Of a stretch of DNA of 64,000 nt, positions 11,174 to 19,467 are shown piece by piece. Every line of letters starts with the position of its first letter. The stretch's first letter is position 1. This DNA comes from Paludisphaera soli (GTDB lineage Bacteria; Planctomycetota; Planctomycetia; Isosphaerales; Isosphaeraceae), in assembly GCF_011064595.1 (NCBI RefSeq), contig NZ_JAALJI010000002.1, forward strand, positions 434,001-498,000, in the 5' to 3' direction. The notes below the pieces were generated by a model, which was not told the origin of the DNA, made no database searches, and saw nothing but the letters and a program-made list of their open reading frames with translations. The position numbers and the translations under genes were made by a program.

Positions 11174-12895
11174 ATGCGCCGGATCGGAACCCCTCGTTTG
11201 GCCTGGTTGCTCGCGGTGCTGCTGGTCTGGATCCCCGGCTCGACGAGTCGGTCCGCGCCGCTCGAAGGCCCGGCCGCCCCGGACGCGTCGATCGACCGTC
11301 TGGACGCCGAGGGTCCCGACGCCGCGCTCGAGCGCGGGCTCGACGCCGAGCGCCGTCGCAACTGGTCGGCGGCGATGGAGACCTACCGCAAGTCGCTGGA
11401 GCAGTGGCCCAGCCGGACCGACTTCCGACGCCGCCTCCGCCTCTGCGAGCTGCACTTCAAGCTCGGCAAGCGCTACCACGACGCCAGCTTCCGCACGGTC
11501 CTCCTCCGCCTCCCCCGCGACCAGTCGGCCGAGCTTTACGCCGAGGTTCTGGAGCGGATCCAGAACTTCTACGTGGACGCGGTCCCGCTGGAGCCCCTGC
11601 TCCGCCACGGCCTGGACAACCTGGAGGTCGCCCTCCGCGACCCGATCTTCCTCAAGTTGAACGCCACCGCCGCCGATCCCGAGCGGATCGCCTGGCTCCG
11701 CGAGCAGTACAAGGCGATGCGGGGCCGGCTGGCCGTAACCGATCGCAACGGGGCCCTCTCCGTCGCCCAGTCGGCCGCCGACCTCGCCCGCCACGGCCTG
11801 GGGATGGAGGCCACTCCCGTCTTCCTGGAGTTCACCTACGGCGCGTGCGACGCCCTGGACGACTTCACCAGCTACCTGACCCCGGACAAGCTCGAAGACC
11901 TCTATGCCATGATCGACGGCAACTTCGTCGGCCTCGGGGTCGAGCTGAAAGGCGCCCCCGAGGGGCTCAAGCTGGTCGGCGTGATCCGGGGCGGCCCGGC
12001 GTGGGAGGCCGGCCTGGCCGCCGGCGACCAGATCGTCAAGATCGCCGGCCAGACGGTGAAGGGCCTGGCCCTCGACGACGCCGCCAACCGCCTGCAAGGG
12101 ACCGAGGGGACCAGCGTGGAGCTGGAGGTCCTCAAGCGCGACGCCACCGTCCAGACCGTCCGCCTGGTCCGCCGCCACGTCGACGTCGAGAGCGTCACCC
12201 GCTCCAAGATCGTGGACGAGGCCCGGGGCATCGGCTACGTCCAGCTCGCCGGCTTCCAGAAAAGCTCGACCGAGGAGCTGGACCAGGCGATCTCGGGGCT
12301 GGTCGGCCTCGGGATGCGGACCCTGGTGCTGGACCTCCGCGGCAACCCCGGCGGGCTGCTGAACGTGGCCGTGGACATCGCCGACCGGTTCCTGGACTCG
12401 GGAGTCATCGTCTCCACCCGGGGCCGGGCCTCGGGTCAGAGCCAGGTCTTCCAGGCCGGCGGCCGCCCTCGCTGGAAGATGCCCATGTACGTCCTGGTCG
12501 ACCGCGACAGCGCCAGCGCCAGCGAGATCCTCGCCGGCGCCCTCCAGGACCACAAGCGGGCGACCATCGTCGGGGACCGGACCTACGGCAAGGGATCGGT
12601 CCAGAGCATCTTCTCGCTCCGCTCGGCCCCGGCCGGGCTCAAGCTGACGACCGCCAAGTTCTACTCGCCCCAGGACCGGGCCTACAGCGAGCGCGGCGTC
12701 TCGCCCGACCTGCCGATCCAGACCCGCGTGGCCGCCAAGCCGGCCCCCCTCGACGGGGGCGCCATCGCCGAGGCCGACGCCGGGCCCGAGGCGGTCGACG
12801 AGTCGATCGTCGGCGACCCCCGCTTCGACCCGGTCCTCGCCGCCGCCATCCGCGCCTCCAAGGGGGAGTCGCAGGCCCAGGCCGCCGCCCGCTGA
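11174..12895 (+). CDS. S41 family (CtpA-like) carboxyl-terminal processing protease with PDZ domain
   Basis: The 573-aa product has a signal peptide (residues 1-27, RLAWLLAVLLVWIPG). A TPR-like helical segment (GLDAERRRNWSAAMETYRKS) comes next, then a PDZ domain at about 245-320 (GVIRGGPAWEAGLAAGDQIVKIAGQ). The S41 protease core runs from about 340 to 510. The catalytic elements are present: LVLDLRGNPGGLL, the nucleophile motif SASASEILAGAL, and the general-base lysine in TYGKGSVQ. The C-terminus is Ala-rich. It should be a periplasmic serine protease trimming or degrading exported proteins. A second S41 enzyme of the Prc type lies 3.3 kb downstream on the other strand, so the two probably have separate substrates. 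Confidence 0.92.
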   Translation: MRRIGTPRLAWLLAVLLVWIPGSTSRSAPLEGPAAPDASIDRLDAEGPDAALERGLDAERRRNWSAAMETYRKSLEQWPSRTDFRRRLRLCELHFKLGKRYHDASFRTVLLRLPRDQSAELYAEVLERIQNFYVDAVPLEPLLRHGLDNLEVALRDPIFLKLNATAADPERIAWLREQYKAMRGRLAVTDRNGALSVAQSAADLARHGLGMEATPVFLEFTYGACDALDDFTSYLTPDKLEDLYAMIDGNFVGLGVELKGAPEGLKLVGVIRGGPAWEAGLAAGDQIVKIAGQTVKGLALDDAANRLQGTEGTSVELEVLKRDATVQTVRLVRRHVDVESVTRSKIVDEARGIGYVQLAGFQKSSTEELDQAISGLVGLGMRTLVLDLRGNPGGLLNVAVDIADRFLDSGVIVSTRGRASGQSQVFQAGGRPRWKMPMYVLVDRDSASASEILAGALQDHKRATIVGDRTYGKGSVQSIFSLRSAPAGLKLTTAKFYSPQDRAYSERGVSPDLPIQTRVAAKPAPLDGGAIAEADAGPEAVDESIVGDPRFDPVLAAAIRASKGESQAQAAAR

Positions 12896-12913
12896 ACCCG
12901 CCGCGATCGCCGC

Positions 12914-12939
12914 CGCCCTCGGGACCTCTCCCGGGGGCG
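12914..12939 (+). terminator. Intrinsic-type terminator after the S41 protease
   Basis: CGCCC-T-CGGGA pairs with TCCCG-G-GGGCG around a CCTC loop, an 11-bp stem with one T-G pair. It is followed by TCCGCTTTTCG, a short T-run. It lies between the protease stop (12895) and the next start (12966). Confidence 0.65.
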
Positions 12940-12965
12940 TCCGCTTTTCGAAGGATGAACCGAAC

Positions 12966-13922
12966 GTGAAAATCGTCGTGCTCGATGGTCGGACGCTCAA
13001 TGACGATCCCCAGGCCTGGGCCGGGCTGGCCGCGTACGGGGAGGTCGCCTATCACGACGTGACCGCCCCCGAAGAGGTCCGGGAGCGGGCCGCCGGGGCC
13101 GAGGTCCTCATCATCAACAAATGCCCGATCCGAGCCGACCTGATGGCCGAGCTTCCCGAGCTGAAGTTCATCGCCGTCACCGCCACGGGCTTCGACTGCG
13201 TCGACGTCGACGCCGCGACGGAGCGCGGGATCGTCGTCTCCAACGTCCGGGGCTACAGCACCGACTCGGTGGCCCAGGTGACGTTCGCCCTGCTCCTGGA
13301 GCTGACCCTGCACGTCGGCCTCCACTCCGACGCCGTCTTCGCCGGCGAGTGGGCCGGCCAGCCCGACTTCTCGATCCGCAAGACGCCCCTGATCGAGCTG
13401 GCCGGCAAGACGATGGGGATCGTCGGCCTGGGCCAGATCGGCCGCCGCGTGGCGGTCATCGCCCGGGCGTTCGGCATGGACGTGATCGCCCACCGTCCCA
13501 GCGGCACGCCGGCCGCCCCGAGCGACCCGATCCCCGCGCTGACGCTCCAGCAGCTGTTCGCGCAGGCCGACGTCGTGACCCTCCACTGCCCGCTGACGCC
13601 GCGGACCAAGGGGCTGGTCGACCGAGAGCTGCTCAAAACCGCGAAGCCCTCGATGTTCCTCATCAACACCGGCCGGGGCCCCTTGATCGTCGAGAAGGAC
13701 CTGGCCGAGGCCCTGAACGCCGGCGAGATCGCCGGCGCGGCCGTGGACGTCGTCTCGCGCGAGCCCATCGCCGCGGACAATCCGCTGCTCAAGGCCAGGA
13801 ACCTCGTCATCACGCCGCACATCGCCTGGGCCACGGCCGAGGCCCGCGAACGCCTGATGGCGGCCACCGTCGAGAACGTCGCCGCCTACGCCTCGGGCTC
13901 GCCGATCAACGTCGTCGGCTGA
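12966..13922 (+). CDS. D-2-hydroxyacid dehydrogenase (hydroxypyruvate reductase/glycerate dehydrogenase-like)
   Basis: The 318-aa protein has the two-domain fold of the NAD-dependent D-isomer dehydrogenases. The substrate domain is at residues 1-100. The Rossmann domain carries GIVGLGQIGRRVAVIARAFG (about 143-162). The catalytic triad is visible as Arg in LINTGRGPLI, Glu in VSREPI and His in ITPHIAWAT. The dipeptide context STDSVAQVTFALLLEL is typical of glycerate dehydrogenases. It would interconvert hydroxypyruvate and D-glycerate, or reduce a similar 2-keto acid, in the cytoplasm; the substrate cannot be fixed from sequence. It is set off from the upstream protease by a terminator. Confidence 0.9.
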   Translation: MKIVVLDGRTLNDDPQAWAGLAAYGEVAYHDVTAPEEVRERAAGAEVLIINKCPIRADLMAELPELKFIAVTATGFDCVDVDAATERGIVVSNVRGYSTDSVAQVTFALLLELTLHVGLHSDAVFAGEWAGQPDFSIRKTPLIELAGKTMGIVGLGQIGRRVAVIARAFGMDVIAHRPSGTPAAPSDPIPALTLQQLFAQADVVTLHCPLTPRTKGLVDRELLKTAKPSMFLINTGRGPLIVEKDLAEALNAGEIAGAAVDVVSREPIAADNPLLKARNLVITPHIAWATAEARERLMAATVENVAAYASGSPINVVG

Positions 13923-13948
13923 GGGCCGCGAAGGCGGCTCGCTCGATG

Positions 13949-13957
13949 TGGTAGAAT
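13949..13957 (+). promoter_or_regulatory. Extended -10 element before the YfhO-like gene
   Basis: TGG-TAGAAT (TAGAAT at 13952-13957), with TGN in the extended position. It predicts transcription from about 13964, which fits a GTG start at 14011 better than the ATG at 13969. Confidence 0.45.
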
Positions 13958-14010
13958 CCCCGCTCGTGATGGGTCGGACGCCAGCCGCCGCTCGTGAGGG
14001 GACCAGCGCC

Positions 14011-16050
14011 GTGACGCCGAACGGCTCGATCTCGACGTGGGACGCGAGGCTCCGGGGCCTCCTGCGACGGCTGCGGCCGTGGTTCGACCCGCGATCCTAC
14101 CGGCCCCTCATCCTGCTGGTCGTCGTCGCCTTCGGCGCGTTCCTCGGCCCGCTGGCCCTGGACGTGCTGGTGGCGCTCGTGTACGGCCTGCCCGCCTGGA
14201 CGCGCAAGGCGTTCGGGCAGGGCGTGATGCTGGCGATCCTCGCCGCCGGCGCGGTCCGGCTGTGGACGGTCCGACCGGGCGACGCCTGGCCGGACGTCCT
14301 GGACGCGGAGGCTCGGGGGCCCGCGACCGCCGCCGAGCGATGGCTCCCCTGGGCGATCCGGCTGGCCGTGCTGACCCTCGCCTATCCGATGCTGAGCAAC
14401 CCCGACGGCCTCGGCTTCTCCGACTGGGACTTCGTGCTCGACAAGTTCGAGGCCGCGAGGCGGACGATCCTCGTCTGGGGACAGTTCCCCTGGTGGAACC
14501 CCTGGTCGCGCGGCGGGTTCCCGCTGGCGGCCGAGCCCCAGATCGGCGCGATCTCGATGGCGACCCCGCTGATCCTGGCGCTGGGGACGACGACGGGGCT
14601 CGGGCTCTCGGCGATCCTCTGCATCCTCCTCGCGGTGGAGGGGGCCTATCGGCTGGCCCGCCTCTGGTTCCGCGACCCCTGGGCGTCGGCCGCCGCGGCG
14701 CTCGTCTACGGGCTGAACGGGGGCGTCGCCGTCGACACGGCGGTCGGCTACATCCTGGCGATGAGCTATTGCAGCGTCCCCTGGCTGGCCTACTTCGCCT
14801 TCCGGATCGGCCGACGGTTCTCGGACGGGCTGGCGATGGGGTTCTGGATGGCCTTCGTGATGCTCAACGGCATCCAGTACATGAGCCTGTACGCCATCCC
14901 GCTGACGGCCGCGATCGGCCTGCGATCCCTGCGGCTCCAGCCGCCGGGGCGTCGGGTCGCCCTGCTGCGCCACGCGGCCGCCGCCGTCGGGACCTGCCTG
15001 ATGCTGTGCGGCTGGCGTCTCGTCCCGGTCCTGCTGATCCTGCTCGACGACAAGCGCGAGCGCGTAACCTCGTGGGACGAGACGCCGGCCTCGCTGTTCC
15101 ACTACCTGACCCACCGCCCGTCTCCTCGGTGGACGGCCCAGTTCAGCGACGTGCTGGGGAGCGTCTTCGCGGAGCTGACCTGCTACGTCGGGCCGGTGGT
15201 CCTCGTCCTGGCCCTGGCGAGCCTGCTCCTCGGCTGGCGATGGTGGCACGCGCTGGCGCTCGCCGGCTTCTGGCTGGCGATCGGCTCGGTGCGGTGGTAC
15301 CACCCGAGCGCCTGGCTGATGAGCTGGCCGCTCTTCGGCTCGGCCCACGTCGTCACCCGCTGGCGGTTCCTGGCGATGCTGGGCCTGGGCCTGGCGGTCG
15401 CCGCCGCGCTCTCTCGCCTGCGAGGCTCGCCGCGACGGGCGCTCCGGGGCCTGGCCGCGGCGCTCGCAGTCGTGATCGCGGCGGATTTCCTGGTGCTCGC
15501 CCACCAGCAGCTCCCGCTGGCGTTCAGCGTCCGGCCCGACCCCGCGTTGTTCCCCGGCCCGCCCGTGCCGGAGATCGAGAACGTCCTGGCGAGCCTGGGT
15601 TACCCCTGCACGCTGAGAGGCTACGGCGTGATCCAGGGGTATGAGCCGATGCTCAGCTACTACCGCAACGCGCCGACGCTCCGCCTGGCGCGCGACGACC
15701 CGGCCTATCGCGGGGAGGCCTGGACCGACGCCGGGCCGGTGCGGCCCGTCTCCTGGAGCCCGAACCGCCTGGTCTTCCAGGTCGAGCCGGGACAGGCGGT
15801 CCACGTCAACCAGAACCCGGGCTCCTGGTGGTGGGCCAACGGCCGGCCCGCCTTCCCGGGACTGCGCTGCGCCGAGCTGCTGACCCCGTTCGTCGCCGAG
15901 GCCGACTCCCGGGGGAGGCTCGTCTTGGAGATCCGGCCTCGGGGCCTCGCCTGGGGGATCGCCCTCCAGGTCGCGGGGTGTTTCATGCTGGCCGGGGCCT
16001 GGATCCTCCATCGCCGCGCCGCGAGGTCCGCCCGCCCCGAAGTCAGCTGA
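14011..16050 (+). CDS. Polytopic membrane protein, YfhO/GT-C glycosyltransferase-like
   Basis: From a GTG at 14011 (SD-like AGGGGA 8 nt upstream) the product is 679 aa. In-frame starts at 13948 and 13969 also exist, but the promoter lies on top of them. About 11-12 hydrophobic helices cover residues 30-520. The stretch WGQFPWWNPWSRGGFPLAAE follows the pattern of YfhO-like and GT-C proteins (aspartates in SDWDFVLDKFEA before it, loop tryptophans and prolines). A globular extracytoplasmic region of about 130 residues precedes a last membrane helix. YfhO-type proteins are linked to lipid-linked sugar transfer onto cell-envelope polymers; the donor and acceptor here are unknown. It ends just before a strong bidirectional terminator. 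Confidence 0.8.
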   Translation: MTPNGSISTWDARLRGLLRRLRPWFDPRSYRPLILLVVVAFGAFLGPLALDVLVALVYGLPAWTRKAFGQGVMLAILAAGAVRLWTVRPGDAWPDVLDAEARGPATAAERWLPWAIRLAVLTLAYPMLSNPDGLGFSDWDFVLDKFEAARRTILVWGQFPWWNPWSRGGFPLAAEPQIGAISMATPLILALGTTTGLGLSAILCILLAVEGAYRLARLWFRDPWASAAAALVYGLNGGVAVDTAVGYILAMSYCSVPWLAYFAFRIGRRFSDGLAMGFWMAFVMLNGIQYMSLYAIPLTAAIGLRSLRLQPPGRRVALLRHAAAAVGTCLMLCGWRLVPVLLILLDDKRERVTSWDETPASLFHYLTHRPSPRWTAQFSDVLGSVFAELTCYVGPVVLVLALASLLLGWRWWHALALAGFWLAIGSVRWYHPSAWLMSWPLFGSAHVVTRWRFLAMLGLGLAVAAALSRLRGSPRRALRGLAAALAVVIAADFLVLAHQQLPLAFSVRPDPALFPGPPVPEIENVLASLGYPCTLRGYGVIQGYEPMLSYYRNAPTLRLARDDPAYRGEAWTDAGPVRPVSWSPNRLVFQVEPGQAVHVNQNPGSWWWANGRPAFPGLRCAELLTPFVAEADSRGRLVLEIRPRGLAWGIALQVAGCFMLAGAWILHRRAARSARPEVS

Positions 16051-16079
16051 CGTGACGGGCCGCCTCAACTTCGAAACGC

Positions 16080-16120
16080 CGAAGGGCCGGGCTTCGCCTC
16101 GCGGCGAGCCCGGCCCTTCG
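16080..16120. terminator. Strong bidirectional terminator hairpin between convergent genes
   Basis: A perfect 14-bp stem (CGAAGGGCCGGGCT with its complement AGCCCGGCCCTTCG) continues inward as CGCC/GGCG with a TCGC loop and one bulged T. It lies between the stops at 16050 (+) and 16164 (-) and can serve both strands. Confidence 0.8.
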
Positions 16121-16163
16121 ATTGTGCGCCTTCAAACGGGAGGAAACCCGTCGAGGATGCGGC

Positions 16164-18233
16164 TCACTCGTTGACGGCGGCGGCCCGGACGGGGGCGGCG
16201 GCGAGGACCTTGGAGCCGAGGGTCAGGTAGTCGCCCACGATGCGGAGGACTTCGTCGTTGTAGAAGTCGCTGAGCCACACCTCGCGCTCGATGTACTTCT
16301 TCTTGGCCTTCTTGTCCGTCTTTTCCTTCTCGTCGTCGGCCTTCTCCTCGTCATCGGGGATGAACTCGGCCTTGAACTTCGCCTCGTCCAGCGGGATCGA
16401 GTGCTTCGCCTTGCGGTCGACGTACTGCTTGATCCGCTGCTCCAGCTTCTGGAACTTGGGATCGGCCTTGCGACGTTCGGCGGAGCGGGCGTCGAGCGTG
16501 GTGACGAGGTCGTCGGGGGTCCGGTTGTAGTTGTCGTGGGCCAGCGGCTCGACCTTCTCGAACTTCAGGGCGTTGTCCATCTTGCCCTCGCCGACGTCCA
16601 TGTAGTCGCGGATCGAGGGGAGGTGGATGTGGGGGGCGACGCCGTTGATCTGGGTGCTGTCGCCGTTCGCCCGGAAGAACTGCTGGATGGTCAGCTTCAG
16701 GGCACCCTTGTTCTTGCCCCGGTCGCGACGCCGGGCGTGCTCGCCGATGTTGACGATGCTCTGGACTGTCCCCTTGCCGAAGGTGCTGGAGTCGCCGATG
16801 ATCAGCCCGCGGCCGTAGTCGCGGATCACGCCGGCGAAGATCTCCGAGGCGCTGGCGCTGGACTTGTTGATCAGGACGGCGAGGGGCCCGTCCCAGGCGG
16901 TCCCCTCGTCGTCGTCATCCAGGTGCTTGACGCCGACGACCTCCTTGATCTGGACGACCGGGCCGGTGTCGATGAACAGGCCGGAGAGGGTCTTGGCCTC
17001 CTCGAGCAGCCCGCCGCCGTTGTCGCGGAGGTCGAAGATCACGGCGTCGACGCCGGCCTGCTTGAACTCGCCGAGGATCTTGCGGCAATCGGCCGTGGCG
17101 CTGACGGCGTTCGGGTCGCCGCGGAGGATGGCCATGGTGTCGCCGTAGAAGGCGGGCAGGTTGATGACGCCCAGCTTGACGTTCTTGCCGTCGGCCTGGG
17201 ACTCCAGGATCTTCCCCTTGGCGTGCTGCTCGGTCAGCTCGACCTTCTCGCGGACGATGGAGTATTCCTTCCGCTCCTTGGTGCCGGCCGGCTGGACGAT
17301 CAGGTGGACGGTGGTGCCGCGGGGCCCTCGGATGTAGCGGACGACGTCGCTGAGCTTCTTCTCGACCAGGTCGATCTCGCCCCCCTCTTCCTTGCGGATC
17401 GCCACGATCTTGTCGTCGGGCTGGAGGCGGCCGTCCTTGTCGGCGGCCATGCCGGGCACGACCTCGGCGACCACCGCGTAGCCGTCCTCGGAGCGGAGCG
17501 AAGCCCCGATGCCCTCCAGCGACAGGTGGAGCTGCTGGTTGAGCATGTCCTCCAGGTTCTTGGCGCTCAGGTAGGACGAGTGGGGGTCGAAGGTCCGGGT
17601 CAGGCTCGACAGGTAGACCTCCAGCAGCTCGTTCGAGTCGAACTGGTGGAAGAGGCGGTTGCGGTCGCGGTAGCGGACCGTCAGCTTCTGGACCACGTCC
17701 TCGGGCGTGTTCGAGTCGTCGATCTTGAGCTGGAGCTGCTCGTACTTGAGCTTCTTCCGCCATCGCTCGTCGGCCTCGGCCTTATCGACGGCGTAGTCGA
17801 TCTTCTCCGGGTCGTCGGTCAGGAATTCGTCGACCGTGAAGTCGACCGGCTTCGAGAGCAGGTCGAGCACCGTCTTGTATCGCTCGTCCTGGCGCTGCAG
17901 ATAGCGCGCGAAGACATTCTCGGCGAACTTGATGTCCCCCTCCCGGATCTTGTCGTCCAGGGTGGTCGCGTCTTTCTTGAACTCCTCGACGTCGGCCTTC
18001 AGGAAGTAGTACTTCTGAGGGTCGAGGTCCTTGAGGAAGTTGTCGCACCACTTGACGGCGATCTCGTCGTCGATCACGGGGCGGGCCATGTGGCCGCGCT
18101 CCAGGAGGTCGACCACGGTTCGGGCGATTTCCTGGTCCTCCGTGGTGGGCACGGGGGCCTGAGCGCCCACGATCGCCGCCATCAGGAACAGGATCGCAAC
18201 CAGCGACAGCGGACGTAAGGCAAGTCGGGGCAT
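16164..18233 (-). CDS. prc: Tail-specific protease, S41A family (Prc/Tsp type)
   Basis: From the ATG at 18233 (AGGA 10 nt upstream) the product is 689 aa, the usual size for Prc. A signal peptide (MPRLALRPLSLVAILFLMAA) is followed by the long helical N-terminal region typical of Tsp (DPQKYYFLKADVEEFKK; FDPHSSYLSAKNLEDM). A PDZ domain follows at about 240-320 (GIGASLRSEDGYAVVAEVVPG), then the S41 core: VIFDLRDNGGGLLEEA, SSASASEIFAGVI and FGKGTVQSI. The C-terminal DUF3340-like region is Lys/Glu-rich. It should degrade or trim periplasmic proteins by recognising their C-termini. An in-frame ATG at 18260 exists but adds nine residues in front of the signal sequence and has no SD. Confidence 0.93.
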   Translation of the reverse strand: MPRLALRPLSLVAILFLMAAIVGAQAPVPTTEDQEIARTVVDLLERGHMARPVIDDEIAVKWCDNFLKDLDPQKYYFLKADVEEFKKDATTLDDKIREGDIKFAENVFARYLQRQDERYKTVLDLLSKPVDFTVDEFLTDDPEKIDYAVDKAEADERWRKKLKYEQLQLKIDDSNTPEDVVQKLTVRYRDRNRLFHQFDSNELLEVYLSSLTRTFDPHSSYLSAKNLEDMLNQQLHLSLEGIGASLRSEDGYAVVAEVVPGMAADKDGRLQPDDKIVAIRKEEGGEIDLVEKKLSDVVRYIRGPRGTTVHLIVQPAGTKERKEYSIVREKVELTEQHAKGKILESQADGKNVKLGVINLPAFYGDTMAILRGDPNAVSATADCRKILGEFKQAGVDAVIFDLRDNGGGLLEEAKTLSGLFIDTGPVVQIKEVVGVKHLDDDDEGTAWDGPLAVLINKSSASASEIFAGVIRDYGRGLIIGDSSTFGKGTVQSIVNIGEHARRRDRGKNKGALKLTIQQFFRANGDSTQINGVAPHIHLPSIRDYMDVGEGKMDNALKFEKVEPLAHDNYNRTPDDLVTTLDARSAERRKADPKFQKLEQRIKQYVDRKAKHSIPLDEAKFKAEFIPDDEEKADDEKEKTDKKAKKKYIEREVWLSDFYNDEVLRIVGDYLTLGSKVLAAAPVRAAAVNE

Positions 18234-18296
18234 AGGGATGTGTTCCTGAAAACCTGACATGGAGGGGGAACGGGGGGCGCCCTGTCCGTCGCGCTA

Positions 18297-18325
18297 ATCT
18301 TAGCCCTGGGGCCCGGTTCGGACAA
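18297..18325 (-). promoter_or_regulatory. Sigma70-like promoter for prc
   Basis: On the minus strand TTGTCC (18320-18325) is followed by a 17-bp spacer and TAAGAT (18297-18302), about 65 bp upstream of the start codon. The rest of the 387-bp stretch 18234-18620 shows nothing else I can call. Confidence 0.6.
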
Positions 18326-18620
18326 GATCGTCCCTGCAATCCGCGAAATCGCCAGGATCCTCTTCGAACGAGGCGACGTCGGCGTCATCGGCGGGCGAGG
18401 ATTCCCTCAATTCGCCAGCCGCACCGCCGCGGTTCGGGAGAATCGAGTCCGATCCCGCCGGTTTCGCAAGTCTCTCCAGGTCCAGTCGTGACGCGGCCGC
18501 CGCTCGCGCCGCCTTCGCATGGAAAGAAAACGGATTCAAGCCCGGAGGCCGATCGGCCGATGAGCAGAGATAAGGCGGCTCCCCGCCGCCGCCTCCCCGC
18601 CATCCTTCGAGTCGCGCACC

Positions 18621-19460
18621 ATGAACCGCCAGATCCTGCCCAGCATGCTGCTGAGTGTGTTCATCGTCTGCTTCTTCGCCGTCGTCCTCCGCCCCGTCGA
18701 GCCGCCGGGAGGCCGGAGCGTCGCGACCGAGCCCCCCCCCGGCCCCGCCGAGCCCCCGCCGGAGCCCGACGCCGCAGCCCCCGCCCCGACGGTCCCGACC
18801 TCGACCCTCGACGCCTCCGCTCCCGCCCCCGAAATCGACGCCGCGCCCGCGCCGGTCGCGAGCGACGGCCCGCCCGCGGACCCCGCGATCGGCCCGACGA
18901 TGCACGAAGGGGCGGCGGCCCCGACCGCGCCGGTCGCCGACCCGGCTCCGCCCGCCGCGTCCTCGCCGTCTCCGTCACCCTCGCCCGCCCCGCTCGCCTT
19001 CGCGGGACCGGCCGAGCCGAGCCCCAGTCCCGAGCCCCCGCCCGAGGCCAGGCCCGACCCGGTGTCCGCGACCGCGCACGCGGCAAGGCCCCCCGCGCCG
19101 ACGCCGGCCGCTCCCATCGAGGTCCCCCGGCCGGCTAGCCCGGTCGCGACCTCGACCCGGATCGCGACGACGCCCGCGCCCCGCCGCTCGCCCGCCTCGG
19201 TCCCCGTCTCGGCCCCCGTCGCGCCGGCGCGCGAGACGGCCACGGTCGCCGAGGCGGCCGAGGCGTCGGAGTCGATCGTGATCCCCCGGGGGGACCCGGA
19301 AACGACCGTGGCGGCCGAGGGGGAGACCCTGGAAGACGTGGCCGAGCGCGTCTACGGCAGCCGACGCGCGGTCGAGACGCTGATCCAGGCGAACCGGGGG
19401 CTGGCCTCGCGTCGCGGCCCGCTCCGGGCGGGGGCCCTCCTGTGGACCCCGGCGCGGTGA
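18621..19460 (+). CDS. Signal-anchored Pro/Ala-rich protein with C-terminal LysM-like domain
   Basis: The 279-aa product starts with a hydrophobic anchor or signal (ILPSMLLSVFIVCFFAVVL, residues 5-23). A roughly 190-residue Pro/Ala/Ser-rich, presumably disordered stretch follows. The last about 50 residues resemble LysM: TVAAEGETLEDVAERVYGSR and AVETLIQANRGL, ending in PLRAGALLWTP. A periplasmic spacer with a terminal peptidoglycan-binding module is the natural reading. Composition bias makes the middle unreliable, but the in-frame N-terminal helix and C-terminal domain together support a real gene. It stands 8 bp from the convergent transglutaminase stop. Confidence 0.72.
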   Translation: MNRQILPSMLLSVFIVCFFAVVLRPVEPPGGRSVATEPPPGPAEPPPEPDAAAPAPTVPTSTLDASAPAPEIDAAPAPVASDGPPADPAIGPTMHEGAAAPTAPVADPAPPAASSPSPSPSPAPLAFAGPAEPSPSPEPPPEARPDPVSATAHAARPPAPTPAAPIEVPRPASPVATSTRIATTPAPRRSPASVPVSAPVAPARETATVAEAAEASESIVIPRGDPETTVAAEGETLEDVAERVYGSRRAVETLIQANRGLASRRGPLRAGALLWTPAR

Positions 19461-19467
19461 GCGGACG